NCBI GenBank assembly: GCA_907165065.1
Contig: OU015523.1
Span: 16,615,834-16,679,833 of the forward strand
DNA from: Caprimulgus europaeus
Lineage: Eukaryota; Chordata; Aves; Caprimulgiformes; Caprimulgidae
Reading direction: 5' to 3'
DNA length: 64,000 nt
Part shown: positions 50,505 through 64,000 of the stretch, piece after piece
Position numbering within the stretch: position 1 is the first letter of the stretch
Layout: each line of letters opens with the position of its first letter
Position numbers and translations under genes: made by a program
Notes under the pieces: generated by a model
The model's database searches: none
What the model saw: only the letters and a program-made list of their open reading frames with translations
What the model was told of the DNA's origin: nothing

Positions 50505-53500
50505 GGCTCTTCCTCTGCTTCACAACCACATTGATCTTCAGTGACAGTCTCAAAGCCATGAAGATGCAGTAACTTCATTGAGAAACATGCACAAAAAGCC
50601 AAGGATCTTTTCAACATCACACAGACAGTCTGTGTGCATCCTCTTCAGAAACACGGCTTACATGGCTATTATTTGCCCCCGCATCTCTCTGCCTTTATTG
50701 ACTAGAATGTTACATATTGCCAGTGGCTCTGCAGAGGAATGAGACTGCTTCAGAGTTCAAAGAGTCTGGATAAGGACTTTGGCTCAATCCCCGATCTGTT
50801 TTGGAAATGGAAAATTAAACTTTCACTGGCGGTCAGTTGTTATCCCTCACATTAAGTTATTGCTAGGGCTTGGAACACAGTGTTGTTTGGACATATTTTT
50901 GCCTCCTTCAAATTTCATCCTTTGTATCACTATACCTCTTTTTAGTCAGCTTTTTAGTGGTTACCTCAGATTCTGTGTACGTGCCCACATCAGCACCTCA
51001 GTGGGAAGGAAGCTGTCTGCATTAACAACATCACATGACAAACACATAGTATAAACTGTTTATACTGTTCTAGTTTCCCAGAAATGTGTTTGATTTGCAT
51101 TTGTTCAAATATAAAATTTAGCCACATAATCACGTGGCTAAATAAGCCACATAATTACAATCGAGCAACATCCCAAGCAGCATTCTGGGCAAAGGCTTGC
51201 AAAACTGCCAAAATTTGCAACTGGCTTTATAAATGACACCTTTCCTTCTCCCACAGCTGCTTTTTCATTACAGTTCCTTGTTGCAGCTGTTAGGCACAAG
51301 CAGTTCCTACTGCTCTATAGAAAGCTGTGTGAAAGGTCCATAACCCTTTGATTCACTTTAAGGAAATCTTAATGCAGAGTTTTTGATGTTGGCTTTACTC
51401 TATTGCAACAGAACTTTCCTGGGTTTTTTGCATTGTTGGCACTGTTGGCTTTAGCATATTTTTAATGGATTTTTTTAGTACAATGAGGCAGTAGTAGCTC
51501 TCCTAATAAGTGTTTTGACCAGAGAGACTGTGAGGTGCCAAACTGAATTAAAGTTTAGCTTCCAATAGGAAATCACCCCACAAGCAGTGGAAAGTTTGTC
51601 TTTAAATATCTAGTTGCCAGCACACATCTCACTGGCTGCATTTACACTGCCTGTGTAGCACCATCTGGTTACCTAATAATTTCAGGATTCTGACATGGCT
51701 TATCACACTGACTGGTGTGCTCCACACTTGAAGAAGCCTTCCTGAGTTGGATACTCTGTCATTCACTCCTAGGTCTACCAGAAAACCCCCAAGTGATTCA
51801 TTCTCTCCTTTGACCCTGGTGAAGCTTAGGTAAGCTAGTGCTGCATAACACCTCTGTGGGTGAGACCTTTCTTGCAGCTGCTCACAGGAACAGCCCCTGT
51901 GTGTTTGGCAAAGGGCTTGCAGGATCAGAGTCTGACTGTGAAGACTTTCTGGGGTGAAAGGTGGTGAGTAGATGTACATTACCTCGTTTCCCCCCAGTCA
52001 TGCGAACTGGCACTCTTCCAGCAGGCCGGCTGGTGGCACTGTTAATCAGCTGCAGCAGCACATGTTGCTCCTCGGCCTCCTTTCAAAGAGCAGGGCAGTG
52101 ATCTCCAGCCTGGAAAAACGGTCTCTCTTTGCCAGAATTAAAACATCAATTATGCTTTTCTCTTTACCACTTTGACTGAACATGTAACTTCAGTCTGCAT
52201 GCTCAAGGCTCTGATCCTCTACCTATTATTTTCCTGTATATTTTTGCCCTTTCAAAGGTTTCATTCCCAAGTGTTGCAGTGTGTGCAGTCTTGTTCCTCA
52301 GCTTCACACACACCTATGGCCAAATCCCAGCCCACCTACAGGTTCTCTGGCCACCATGCAGTGACCACATGGACAGGATTTGCCTTGTGGCTGAGTCTCC
52401 CAGTTGAAGTACTGTGTCTACCACCACTATGGCCAAGTATTCCTGTTTGAGGCCTCATGCTTTCCTTTGTTTCTCCAAGAAGGTGGGGCTCTGCCTTTGT
52501 CCTGTGCCCCCCACCCTGATATAACTCTGACTACACATAAAGGAGAGGAGGGCATAACTACCTGCTTCTTAATGTCCATTACCCTCTAAGATAAGGTCCA
52601 GAGGGGTCTGCAAGGTTCTTGGCACAAAGAGAGGAAAGTCATGGTATGCAATAGATTCTAGCCCTTTAACTTAGGGGCAAGTCTGGCAAAAGATTTTATC
52701 TTTTTCTCCTCTACTGATGAAATTAACCTTACTTTTTTCCCTTTAAATTTAGTTAGGAAATGCTTCTGGAATGTGAAGTTTTTGTTGATTTTTTAAAAAT
52801 TATTTTTTAAACAATGTTATTTAATATTCTTTAAATCTGATGAACCCAAAGAAAAGTTCTACCTCGATCTGCTTTGAATTTGAAGTAAGACTTCAGCTGA
52901 ATCCTGAACTGGGTTTCATAGAATCTCAGCCAAGTGAAGTTTTTATAGTGTTTGCTCCTTACCACCAGTTCTCTTTATTTGGGCAGAAATCATGCATTTT
53001 GGATAATTAATTCCATAAAGGGCTCAATAGCTTTTATGCAAGTTGCTATGCAAATAAATGTGTCATGCTGTTTCTTCAGCTGTACAGTACTACGTATTTT
53101 CCCTTTCTAAATAGCAACCACCCCAAAAGGGAAGGAAGGTGTTCTTTTGTAGTCATGTCCCTCTGGCCTCTCTCTTCCTCCCAACAAGATTTTCTGCAGC
53201 ATAAGAGCTGAAATGTGGTTCCTTGTGCATATCTGTCACTGCACGTTTACTTGAACTTTAGATGTATGCTGCCAGATTGAGGGCAGTGGCACAGAGCATG
53301 ATCATGCACAGCTCAGACTGCCTATACAAGCAGCTTCATCAGATGGGACCTATGAAGTGGCATCCAGTCCCAGTGAAAAACTTTCCTCTCCACCCCATGC
53401 TGGGGGCTCCAGCTGATGCCATATAAGAGTGGGCAGTAATTCGGAATGGTGTTTATACTTGTGCTGGCTCAGCTTATGCTTATGTTTCTTACTTGATGCA

Positions 53501-55850
53501 GCACTGCCTCCGATTCTCAAAGCGTTGTGCAGACAAATTCTGTCTTTGGTGAGGAATCTATAGCCTGTAACTTAAGAATGATCTTTTTATCCTACTCAGA
53601 AAACAGTAAAAAAAAAATGGAGAAACCAATCAGATTTTATGGACATGTGCAGATTTGTGATTTTTGTCACTGAATTTTGTCACTGACAAAAATGATCTGG
53701 ATGTGTCACTGTGTGTTGGGGAAGGTGGAGTCTGGATTTTGGGGAAGGAGAGAGGAAGACTGGTTTCCAAGGTGATGGAGAAAATCTACAGCAAATTCAA
53801 CCTCAGTATCTTAACAAAAATACTGTATGTATGTATGTGTCTCCAAACAAGGCAGAATGTGGCCCACAAAAATGATCAGTAGAAAAATATAGGGATAAGT
53901 AGGTGGATTTGTATAAAAATAACTGAGTCTAATGGTCCTGGAGGAAAAAAAAAGAAAGCAAACCTTTGAGCAAAGAGATTACTTAAAAGCGTAACCTATG
54001 TGTCAAGCTGTGTGTAAACCCACCCCTTTACAAGAGCTAGAAGAGAGAGCATAGATCTTTATTTAGCTAATTTGACTGGGTAACAGGTTGGTCATGCACT
54101 GTCATCTGCAAATCAAAATGTAAGCTAGAATGATTCAAGACATTATCCCTTCTTACAACAGCTCCCTTAATGTCTGCATTCCAAAAAGTGCCTCTTCTAG
54201 TAGATCCAAGATTCCTTGTGTTCCACACAACTGTGACTAAAAATCCATCTCTTCGTGTTTTTCTGTCCAACTCATGCTTTTCAGAGTAAAAAACCCAAGC
54301 CTGAGGAAAGCAGTAGTAGGATTAGTAGAATTACAGATGGGTATTTCCTCTAGAAAAACAGATCTCTATCATTTTGAATTCCCTGCATGAATGAGTTGGT
54401 GTGTGTTTTCCATGCTGGATTGTACCATCCACCTATCTTGGCCTTGGGTAGATAGTATTGCATTTGTAGGAAGACATCTAGAACCTTCTGAAAATGTGAT
54501 GAGGACAAAAATTGTCTGGATCCTCATGTTTCAACCAGGAAGAGAATGTTCCTGCTTGCACTTTCGAGCATTGTCCTGAGTGTTTCTTCGAAGTTAAGGA
54601 TAGAAACAATCCCCTCAAGGAGCTACATGAAATGAAAATATTAGCCATGTTTTTGATGAAAAAAAAAAAAAACACAAAAAAACCAAAACAAGCCAAAGGA
54701 GAGTTAAGGGAAGCCAGAAAAAGTCTCAGTTTTTGCTGGCTTGAGCAGAAAAGAATTATTTTATTAACTTATTCGTTGAAGCAAGTGCAGGGCATCTACT
54801 AGCCTTCCTCTGCTACTTCTAGTGAACTTGAGGTTGTAGCATTTGCATTCACATGATAAGGATTTATTTTTTTTTAATAGAAGAGAGACAAATTATGAGC
54901 AAATCAAAGGTATTTATTATCTCATGCAAGTCCACTGCAGAAGGGGATGAAGAATCTGACATTATATCCCTTTTCTGTGTGCCACATCATGAAACAGGCC
55001 AAGTTTGTGCCTGGCTTCATAGGAGCAGGTACACCATGAAAACGGGAGGTAATGTAGCTCCCCAATCAGAGTGATATGGAAATGTTTCTTCTAATTCCTG
55101 GTTGACACTTCCATTGTAAAGTCATTCCGTGCTGTACAGATGTTGAGCAGGGGGCAAGCACCACAAATAAAACCTTGGCATTATTTTGGAAAACAGGAAT
55201 GAAGGGAAATGGGAGAGGAAAAATAAAAGATGCGATCTACAGAAGCCACAATAACACAACGTAGAAACTATCTGATAGGGACAACTTCAGTATCTTCTCC
55301 ATTTGTGTGGGACTGGAATCTAGGAGGTCTAGGTTTTCTTCATGCATTCCCAGCTGCTGGTTCATTGCGCAGCCTGAAAATTTAACTGTTTTTAAAGGGT
55401 CGGACAACCCAAAAGTGAAATGAAAAGGGAGCAACATTTGAACACAGAAACGGTGACTTGCACGGTGTAGGGAATTTGGTGCCCAAGGCAGGCTTCGGGC
55501 AGCCTGTTACGAGACTTGAGGCAAACCAAGCCCTTCTCCCTGGGGGGCAGGAGGTCCTTCCTCATTGCAGTCCTCTTTGTGACCAGGGGCAAAGTGTGTT
55601 GCAGCTGCAGGCTATGGGTGGAGGAACGGACCAAGCCCTCCTGAAGGCTCAGCATTACAGTGTCTAGCAATGCATTTGGCCTTGGAGAATTCCCAAAAAC
55701 ATGGTTGTCCTGGATGGGAGAGCTCAAAGGGATTGATCTTTCTGCTGGAGGAGAATATGATGGTGTCAGGAAAGGTGAGGGACGAGGCTGGGTGGACGAA
55801 AGCTGCAGAGGTAGAAGAGCTCAGCCTTGGAGGGGCTGAGGGGCTCAGGA
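50505..55850. other. Intergenic, no gene seen
   Basis: AT-rich DNA lies between the CHD1L 3' end and the next CpG island. I see short open frames only, none with family character or paired splice sites. An A-rich stretch at 54660-54690 and T-runs occur. No clear CR1 copy is recognised. Confidence 0.4.
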
Positions 55851-56830
55851 GCTGGGTGCCCGGCAGCAGGAAGGGTGGCGATGGGTAGGTCTGGGAAAGA
55901 GGAGCAGCAGCAGGAGAGGTGGGAGCGTGTACGAGTCCAGACGCTGAGGAGCCAGAGCCGCAGGGTCTGGGTTCCAAGGGTGAAACCAGGCCTCGAAGGG
56001 CTGAGTGGCAGGTCCGGCCGCAGGTTCCCCTCCAGGTACGGCTGCAGCCTGGGAGGTGTCAGGGCCCGGGCCCGCCGGACGGGCAGCCGGCTGGGGAGCG
56101 GCTCTGGGGTCCCGGCGGGAGCGAGGGGGGCCGCTTCCCGGGGAGGGGCGGGGGCGGTGCGGCGGCCGGCGGGGGAGGGCCGGGGGTGCGGGGCGGGGCC
56201 GGGCACAGGAAGCGGAAAGCGGCGGCAGCAGAGACGGCGGCCGCCGCCGGGAGAAGGCGGCGGGGTAGGGCACGGCACGGCGGCGGGAGCGGCATGGGGC
56301 GGCCGCGGGAGGGAGGTGAGTCCGTCCCTGTGTTTGTGCGCGCGGGGTCGGTGCCTTGCAGGGGGCGGCGGCGGCGCTGCCTTCTACCACGCCCTGCCGC
56401 CGCCGGGACCCTGCCGCCGCCGCTTTGCCCCGGGGTGTCCGGGCCGGGGCGGTGGGAGCAGCGATGGGGCAGCCTCCTCGGCTCCCGCGCCTGGCGGCAG
56501 GGGTCTGGCCCTGGCCGGGGGATGCTGAGAGCCTGGGTGGGCTCCGGTGGCCGGGGGAGCCCCACTGCGTCCCGGGGCGGCTGGGGGCCGGTTCCCGTGG
56601 CCGAGCGGAGGGGGAAGGCGGGCGGGGGCGTCCGCCGGGCCTCCCTCCCTACGTCCCTCCTGCCGGCCGGGGCTCTGCCGGGCAGTCGCGGCGCTGCCTT
56701 CGCCCGTGGTGAGGCTGCTGGGGCGGCGGGTCCCGGCTCCGGTGCCGCGGGCGGGAGAGATCTCGGCGCGCCGGGGTAAAACCCGTGAATGCCGGCGAGG
56801 GCCGTAGGTGCAGCCCCGCCCGGTGGGCAG
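55850..56830 (+). promoter_or_regulatory. CpG island and candidate first exon of the next gene
   Basis: This is a strongly GC- and CpG-rich stretch, densest from 56030 to 56780. A consensus donor (GGGAG then gtgagt) lies at 56315-56321, preceded by a short ATG frame at 56294 (MGRPREG), so a plus-strand first exon ending at 56315 is likely. In human the gene after CHD1L in the same orientation is BCL9, whose first exons are non-coding; this is only a synteny guess. Long GC-rich open frames on both strands are expected by composition and are not called. Confidence 0.5.
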
Positions 56831-59800
56831 CAGTTCCCCTGCCAAGCCTGGCCTTTGGAGGAGACCCTGCGCTGTTCGTGCACCAGCGGTGAATTCACAG
56901 CGGTGTGATGGCTCCGCAGATGCCTCCTGTGCCCGGGCCCTATGGAACAATCTGCTTTATGTTTCCTGTATGTTCTGCTGGGTGGCACGGGAGTCGCTAC
57001 CGGGGGAGGGAGAACACAATCACGCTTCTCTGCTCAGAAGCTGGTTTGGTTGCTGAAGTGATGCCCAAAGCTATAGGACTGGCAGGACCGAACGGTTGTT
57101 TCTGTTCAGCAAGTTACGGCATAAGGAAGCTCACATGGCCGGAGATCAGTCTGCTCCAACAACAGTCACCGAGTCCCCTCTCCTCGCCGAGGGAGAGTCT
57201 TCTGCGCCGTGGCAGCGCTGGCCTGGGATGCAGAGCTGAATGCTTCTGCGTGCCCCCAACAGAGGACAAAGCTATTGTGTGAGCTGTTCGGTCTTGGTGA
57301 CGGCACCCTTTGGAGAGCCGCTGTGAAACAACAGGCTTTTCTTAGTTAGAAGACTGTCGGGGTTCTAAACTAACCCCCTTATGCCAAGGGCTGGGCTCTT
57401 TGGCTACGGGGTCTATGGAAGCATACGTGACTCGATGGCAGGGGTTTTGCTCTGGGGAGGCAGACTTGGCAATTCTGTGACTGTTGGGAGCAGTGAGGAT
57501 TTTTGACCCTGGGTTTTTCAATGAGGACTTGCCCACAAGATCTTTGCAGCTATGAAGGGTTAAACAATTAAATCACACTGGATGGAAGAACACCCCAGGA
57601 TGTTGCAGGATGTATTCTGTGATATCGTTACCTGTGAGCCCATTGCCAGGGCATACTGAATTTGAGAAGAGCGGTGGAGGAGAGCTTCAGCAATGCTTTG
57701 CTGTCTTTGAAGAGCTTCATTTTGACCATGCTTAACTCTTTTCCTCCATGGGGGTCTGGCTATGTAGCTGTCTGCAACTATGGGACCAGTGCTGGCTCTG
57801 TAATCATTTCGCCTGTTCATTTTGAAGAATAAAAGGTCAACAGAGTCTTACAGAAAGCCTCTTTTAAGAATGCTCCCTATGAGCTGAAATCTTGGAAGGA
57901 TTCCAGCCTATGTCAGAACCACCCAGGCAAGTACTAACTGCCCACGGTCTTTGGCCAGCAGCTCCCTGTGGCTACTACTGGCCTTCTGGTTTTGGTTAGT
58001 AGCGGCAGTGTTCTTAGTGGCTCTCATCTTATGGATATGTGCACCTAGGGAGGTCACTGGGAGACTGGGATAGTGTACTAGGAAAATGCTACCAAGGTGA
58101 CAGCAAAACTGCATGTTGTATTGTGATAGCCAGCCTTCCTTGCACCCCTGCTTCTGGCAACCAAAGCAAAGAATAGTATCAGAAATGTGACTTTGCTGCT
58201 ATAGGGTGTGTCGTGCTGCACAGGGACCTGAGAGGCAGACCTGAGCGGAGAACTGTGATGTCCAGTTCTTTTGGTGGGAAACAGTAATTGTAAAAGGCAC
58301 AGGCAGTGTCATGTTCCTCCATGTCTTGTACCATTGCTGGCAAATTTGGTGGAAGAAGAAAGTGAACCCTTGTGAAAACTATCTTATGATTACTTTTATT
58401 TTTTTATTAGCCTTTACTTTGGAATTATGCAGTTTGGGTAAAATAAAAAAACAGTGGTTATTTCCTTAGGAGTCAACACCCTTGCCCTTTCTCCTTGCAA
58501 AGTCAGAATGGCATTTGCTTTGGCAGGAATGTTGTATGCTGGGGATTTGATCAGGGTCTGTGGACTTCTTTTTCTTTTTAAATTCAAATAGAAAATGCAG
58601 GAAGACATGCAGTACGCTGAAGGAGAGGTACACTTTCAGTAGATAAACCTTTTGTAGTTTATAGCCTTTAATGCTATCTCGGTATCTAAATGCTGTGGCT
58701 GAAATTAAACCTTGAAAATAAGGTACAGGCACTGTCTGCTTGGATAGGCACAGTCTGAAGAGTCGTGCGAGAGTCTTTCCCCGTTTGTTTCAGTAAAGCT
58801 TTAAACGTCAGGATGGAAAACCCTGTTCCTGTGCACAGTCCCAGGTGCTCCAGTATCATGAGGGTCAGGTCACAATACCTTCTACCATGTTGCATGACTT
58901 TGGGGTTAAGAGGAACACCTGAAGGTCTAGCAACATGGAAGACACATGAGCGAGGAAGCACAAGCTTTCACCAGCCTGGCAGGTTGGCAGCTAAGGTGTA
59001 ATTTGCATGACTTGAATGCTGATTGTGCTTCGCAAAGTTGGACAGTGCAGATGTGGTTCTTGGAGTGGGCAAAGGATATCCTCCAGGAAGGTACTTCACT
59101 GATGGGTCCCATGCAGAGAAATTCCCAACTTCCAGCCATGTAACAGGGAGGCAAGAGTCTGGGGCTTGCCACATGGAAACGCTGCTTGCTTGGGTGGTGG
59201 TTTTGGCTGGGTACTTCTGTTGTCAATTGAAACAGCCTTGCTGTGTTTTCAGACCTGTGTTGTTGCATGTTCTGATTCAACATACAGGTGCGTTGCTTCA
59301 ATAAACCAAGTGACTTTTCTTTTTGAAATATCTGTGTTATGGACTAATAGTTTTCAGTCTAGGGGCTGGAAATTCCCAGGGGTCTATGAAATCTTTCTAA
59401 GAATCCTCTGAGAAGCAAAAGAAAAGAGAGCCTATTGCTTGAGGGCTTGAATTTGGCTACTAAACATTTTTTTAGGATGAGGGGCTTGCAAATCAAGAAC
59501 CACCACGGTAGAGTGAAAGCCCTGGTTTATATATACATGTATTCAAGGCCAAGATTAACCTTATTTAATAACATGCAAAAATAGAAAGCTTTTAGAAAGA
59601 CCTTGTTTCCCAAGGCTCATTGGCCATTAAAACTAAATGCCTTGGCTCTGCGAGTAGATCAGCATGGGTGATCTCCTGTACTTACAGATCACACTGCTGG
59701 ATTGAGGCCTCCTCAGGAAACCCAAAAGCAAAAGGTTCCTGTGGCATTGCTCACAGGTCCTACAGCGTCTGCCGTTGAACACGGCAAGTTGCGTAACTCC

Positions 59801-62800
59801 TCGTTCTTCTCAAGTGAATAATGGGAATGCGCTGCAGCCGTGTTACCACCGGAGCTGGAAGGCTTCCTCGGTGCCTAGCTATCTCTTAATTATTTTTACT
59901 CTTGAACCCTAAAGCTATCCCATAGCTTAGCTCTAGGGGTTCTGCGTGTTTAATTTGTAAAGCTCTTGGTTTCACCAAAGGAAGAAAAAAAGATTTCTCA
60001 GCACGATAGCTCGTGGGCATCCGTTACCCTATAGACAGCTGGTGCTGTTTAACAAGTGAGGCCGGCAGCGTGCGGAGCTCAATGTGTGCACATCCTCACG
60101 GACACTTGTGGCTGCTTGTGCTCCAGATGGCACTTCCAAATATATGTAACTTCATGAACTCACTGGTAAATCAACTCTAATTGATTGCAAGCTTTAAATG
60201 GGGTAAGACTGAAACTATACAGACAAGGATTTCAAAGCTGAGCAGCTTTGGAGTTATTTGCCTCGACTTCACAGGGGAAAATCCATCAGGAAAGCATGGG
60301 ATGTAAAAGAGCGTTCTTGTTTGCGTTTGCCCTCTTTGATTTAAAGATGTAACTTGCTCTTCTAAATTTCCCTTGGGCTAGGAGCCAAATTGTGCTCCCT
60401 TGAAGACGATCACAAAGCGAACTTCATTGGAAATGGGATTGGGCTCCCAGCATGGAAAATAGCAATTCAAAAGAAGTCTTTCTGGAGATTTATGAGCGTA
60501 TGAAAAGAGGGAGTTACAATGAGTTGTGTAGCTGCGTAGAAACTGTAATTACAATGATCTCTGTGGTATTCGGGGGTAACTACATTTCTCCGCTGTCATG
60601 CAGGATGAGGCCATTCTTCTTGCCAGAGTAGGGTTCCAAAATTTCCTTTGGGGCATCCTTAGCATTGTTTTCCATCTAGTACTTGGTATCTTTCTGTCAT
60701 CAGTGAGTAAGGGAAAGGCAAAGTGAGAGTGCTGGCCCTACTGGGAGCAAAGTGCTGGGTGTGCAGTTACACAATGGCCGTGGTTGGAGCGGAGGAGGCA
60801 TTCCCATCTCCCTTCTTAGCTCTTTGCTTGCTCTGCTGTTCACCCTGGTGTTGGTTTTGCTGTTTGGGGCTGTGCTGTGAACTAGGTCACAGAAAGGATC
60901 CTAGACAAAAGCGTGGCGAGGGGGAGAAAAAGGGGTTTTTTGTTGTTTTATTTTCCAGCGGTGCTGTTTGCTCGCTGAGAATTGTGTTGACACAACCGAG
61001 AGTGGTGAACCGTGGTGTGGAGGTGGAAGCTACTTACACAAGCTTTCTTGTCCATGCTGAAATACAGTGCAGCTGTACCCATGGGCTGAAGGAGCTTGCT
61101 TTCACACAGGGCCAGAAGCTCTGCAAACAGACCGTGGCTTCAGTGGTGTCCTGCAAGATGTAACAATCTTTTGTGAAGCTGTTTCAATTGGCTAAACTGG
61201 GTTCTTAATTCACACTTGTTTGTGGAAGGCTGAGGCCCCAAATGATGGGGCTGCTTCTTTATGCAGCACAGTTATCCTTGCTAAGAGAGGTAGGATAAGA
61301 ATCATCATCAATAGTGATTTAGTAGTTGAAGTGCTTAAAGACTGTGCTTAGTTTAGATATGATTGTGCCATGCAGGACATGCGTACAGCTTGTCTTCTCT
61401 AGGGTTGCTTGGGATCTAGAGGTGGGCACAATTGGGGTGGTGGCTGCACAATGAAGGGTTGACTGCTGCCTATGCCATTTGGAAGAGCTCCAACCTAGCG
61501 ACATGATTTAGCATTTTATTTGTCTTTTGGTCACCCCCCTACCTCTTCTGCAGCAGTTCCAGAAGCTTTTCTGGGGTAAGACTGGTCCCCTTCCTGCTGT
61601 AAAATAGACTAGAAGGTAGGTAACTTGCTTGGCTTGGCTACGAGGAGTGTGTGTGTGGACTGTGCTCCTCCCTCCTTGGTTTCTTCCTATCTTCCTTCTC
61701 AGACTGGTGTGACTGTTTAGCAGCCCAGACTCTCCTCTGTTGGCCAAATCCAGGAAGCCTTCTTGAACATCAGCCGTAGTTGGACACCAGACAATATGCC
61801 AGTGGTCTTTTCCTTTTTCCAGCTGAGGTTAGGCAGATATGTTTTATTCCCAGCTGTCCTGTAACTGCCTTGGCAGGAAGATCTATTTAGCCACTAGTGT
61901 GTCCTGCAGCTAGGGCCAGGAGGTGGTGCAGAGTCCCCAGGTTCATCATATTGGTTTTGACAAAAATCCAAGAGGCTTAACGTTTTTGGGGGCCTTCTTG
62001 TTGACTTTTCACAGAGCTGTGTCAAAACCGTTGCTCTTGTTTACACAGAAAACGAAAGTTGGCGTGATCCAGCCTGCCCCAACGTTCCTGTGTTAGTCTC
62101 CCCATGAGTCTGCTTTCCCTGCCTGGTGCCCAGCACCGCCTTGCTTCCCACGTCAAACAGGCACCACGAGCTGTCCAGGCAGCCTGAGCATTTCCACAGC
62201 AGCCTCTACCTGCTGAAATGTTCTCTGACTTCTCCAGAGAACTGTGACCCTGTGCTCCTGGGGGTAAGAGGGATCAGAAGAGGATCTCTGTTCCCAGTCC
62301 TTGTCTCAGCTCTGATTCTTCTGTCTTGGAGCTCAGGGAAAATTCTGTTATGTGGAAAAGGCGAGGAGTTGATACTTTCCTAGAAGCCTAGGAAAAACGT
62401 GTAACTTACTGATGTATGCCAGCAGCTTTTCCCTATTCCTGTAACGTGGTGGTAGGTGTTTGTGAAGGTAGTGGTTGTTCTCAAAGGGACTCTGGGAACG
62501 TCACAGTCCGTGGTTTAGGTCTACAATACTTGATGTCACCTTTTGTACAGCTGAGGGTGTTCCTGGTTTGTTGTGCCGAATGTTTGCGAGTACTGGGTAG
62601 CCATCCCCTCTATTGGTGTCATAGCACTTTTTGAAGGTAGAGGGGTGGTGGCCTCACTCCCATTTATCAAAGAAGGACATACACAGACAAAGGATTTTTC
62701 CAAGGCTGCCTAGCAGCTCAGAGGTAAAAAGGAGGTTTAATGAGTCCCAGCCTATTGCTGGAGCCGTAAGCTGTGTGCAAGTTAACGAGCGTTAACATCG

Positions 62801-64000
62801 TGTGTCTCGGGCTGGGGGATTTTTATTCTTGCTACAGTAATGATGCCGTTTTCCAAACGGTGCCGTGCCTTGGCTTTATGTCTTGCTGTGTTTAAATCCA
62901 TCCTCGTTCCTCCCCTCCCAAAACCAGGCCTTTCGTTGCCGTCCTTATTTGTCCTCCCTGCGTTTGAGGAGCTTTCTCGAGGCATGATATGCCCTTAGAG
63001 CTTGGGAATTCCTGTACACAAAAGGTCTCCCCCGCCTTCTCCTTTCCAAGAGCCCTGGCAAGCCTAAGCATTGTGCAAATACCTGCAGCTCCTGATGCAG
63101 TGGGAGCCCTTCTTTAACATCATTGCAGATTGCATTGCCAGCCAAGGAACCCTATGGGGAAGAGGCTTCATTTCTTGGCATGGCTTGCATGTGGTAGAGC
63201 TCTCTGCTCACTTACGAGCTTTTCTGGAGGTGTTAGTGGAGAAATCTTATGGCTGGAAAGAATAGTTGGCCAACTATAAAGCCTGATTTCTGTTGTTGTC
63301 CCTCTCTGTTTGGGGAGGGAGAGGGTGGAAAGCAGTGGTTTATTGCTAACAGCTTTGAAAACTGCTGTGAACAGAAAATAACAGAGGGATCTCATTTAAT
63401 TTTCAAGCGATTTTTTTTTGCCCACTCTGAAAGTACAGCATGGCCGTGGCCCTCCGTTCCACCAACACTGGCTGGAGGCAGCAGTCACCTGGGCAGGAGG
63501 CATGGGGGGGGGGGGTGCTCCCTCGTGCCAAATGCTGGGCTGTGCCAAGGTCCCTCTGTCTGTAGCTGCAACCCCTCCATCTGCACCTCTTCACCATTTG
63601 CGTGCGTTTCCCCAAACGGGTGACTAACTCCCCCTCTTTTCTGTTTCTCTTCTCACCTAGCGCAGGATGTGGGTTTGGAAAGCTGCCTGGCAGCTGTCTT
63701 TCTTCCCCACAGGGTTCAGGGGTTTTGACATGTAACTGTTCAGAATTATTCTGATGTCACCCTGCTCCTGTTCCAAAAACCATGACCCTCTTCTGCCCTG
63801 TATGGATGGGACTTCAGCTCCTGTTCCAAATGGAAGTACCTTGTAAGAAGTGTTGGCCCATATAAGCTAGGTGTGATCTCTAATCAACTCTCCCCAGTGT
63901 TATTAGTATGTGTATATATAGATATAATTTTTAATAAAATTCAATTCTTCAAGTCCTAATTAGCTTCTAGAGGCAAAGGTTACAAAGAAAGGGAGGTGCT
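56831..64000. other. No supported gene; probable intron or flank of the downstream gene
   Basis: Several open frames occur (for example 60723-61163, 146 codons) but none shows family motifs or convincing splice borders. A 12-base G run lies near 63504-63515. An AT-rich end (63900-63950) has several AATAAA-like words. If the 56.3 kb donor is real, this would be a first intron. Confidence 0.35.
60370..60450. repeat. Imperfect inverted repeat, possibly an ancient dispersed element
   Basis: An arm near 60381 (ggagccaaat) pairs imperfectly with one near 60436 (gggattgggctcc), with gaag and cttc inside. The layout recalls old amniote repeats with 'tgctcccattgaag' palindromes. The family cannot be fixed by eye. 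Confidence 0.35.

Noticed and set aside
55827-56988. Long overlapping frames in the GC-rich island (up to 309 codons)
   Set aside because: High GC lowers stop frequency in all frames. The translations are Pro/Arg/Gly-rich and unlike any family, and frames on both strands overlap.
60723-61163. 146-codon plus-strand frame
   Set aside because: No motif, no splice context and no homologue that I recognise. The Cys-rich stretch looks like chance.

Overview
The window is nuclear DNA of a bird. The protein-coding genes are split into many exons, and every recognisable interspersed repeat is a CR1 LINE, several with the CR1 3' end of short ATTCTRTG-type repeats. I cannot name the species. The exon-intron structures below come from reading splice sites, reading frame and homology by eye.

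Layout. (1) 851-4371, plus strand: the last five exons of TMEM39A; the earlier exons lie off the left edge. (2) 7213-25486, minus strand: a complete 20-exon amidase-signature gene that resembles plant-type fatty acid amide hydrolase (FAAH). It converges tail-to-tail with TMEM39A. (3) 25652-50035, plus strand: a complete CHD1L (ALC1) gene with 22-23 exons. It starts head-to-head with the FAAH-like gene, 165 bases between the two ATGs, inside one CpG island. (4) 50036-55900: the CHD1L 3' UTR and gene-poor DNA. (5) About 55.9-56.8 kb: a second CpG island with a good splice donor on the plus strand, probably the promoter and first exon of the next gene. BCL9 is the synteny-based candidate, but no BCL9 coding sequence is visible. 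(6) 56.8-64 kb: no supported gene, probably intron or intergenic DNA.

The frames support the models. The 20 FAAH-like exons sum to 1830 bases (609 codons plus stop) with every phase matching, and plant FAAH is about 607 residues. The 23-exon CHD1L model sums to 2685 bases (894 codons plus stop), close to human CHD1L at 897. The TMEM39A part supplies the C-terminal 344 residues.

Functions. TMEM39A is an ER multi-pass protein. The amidase should hydrolyse fatty acid amides at a membrane. CHD1L is a PAR-activated chromatin remodeller. I see no shared pathway; the head-to-head pair may share a promoter. The most unusual features are the plant-type FAAH in a bird, two of its splice acceptors that abut CR1 insertions, a 29-base microexon, a 45-base minisatellite open in several frames, a GC-AG intron in TMEM39A, a nested CR1 and an ambiguous CHD1L C-terminus.
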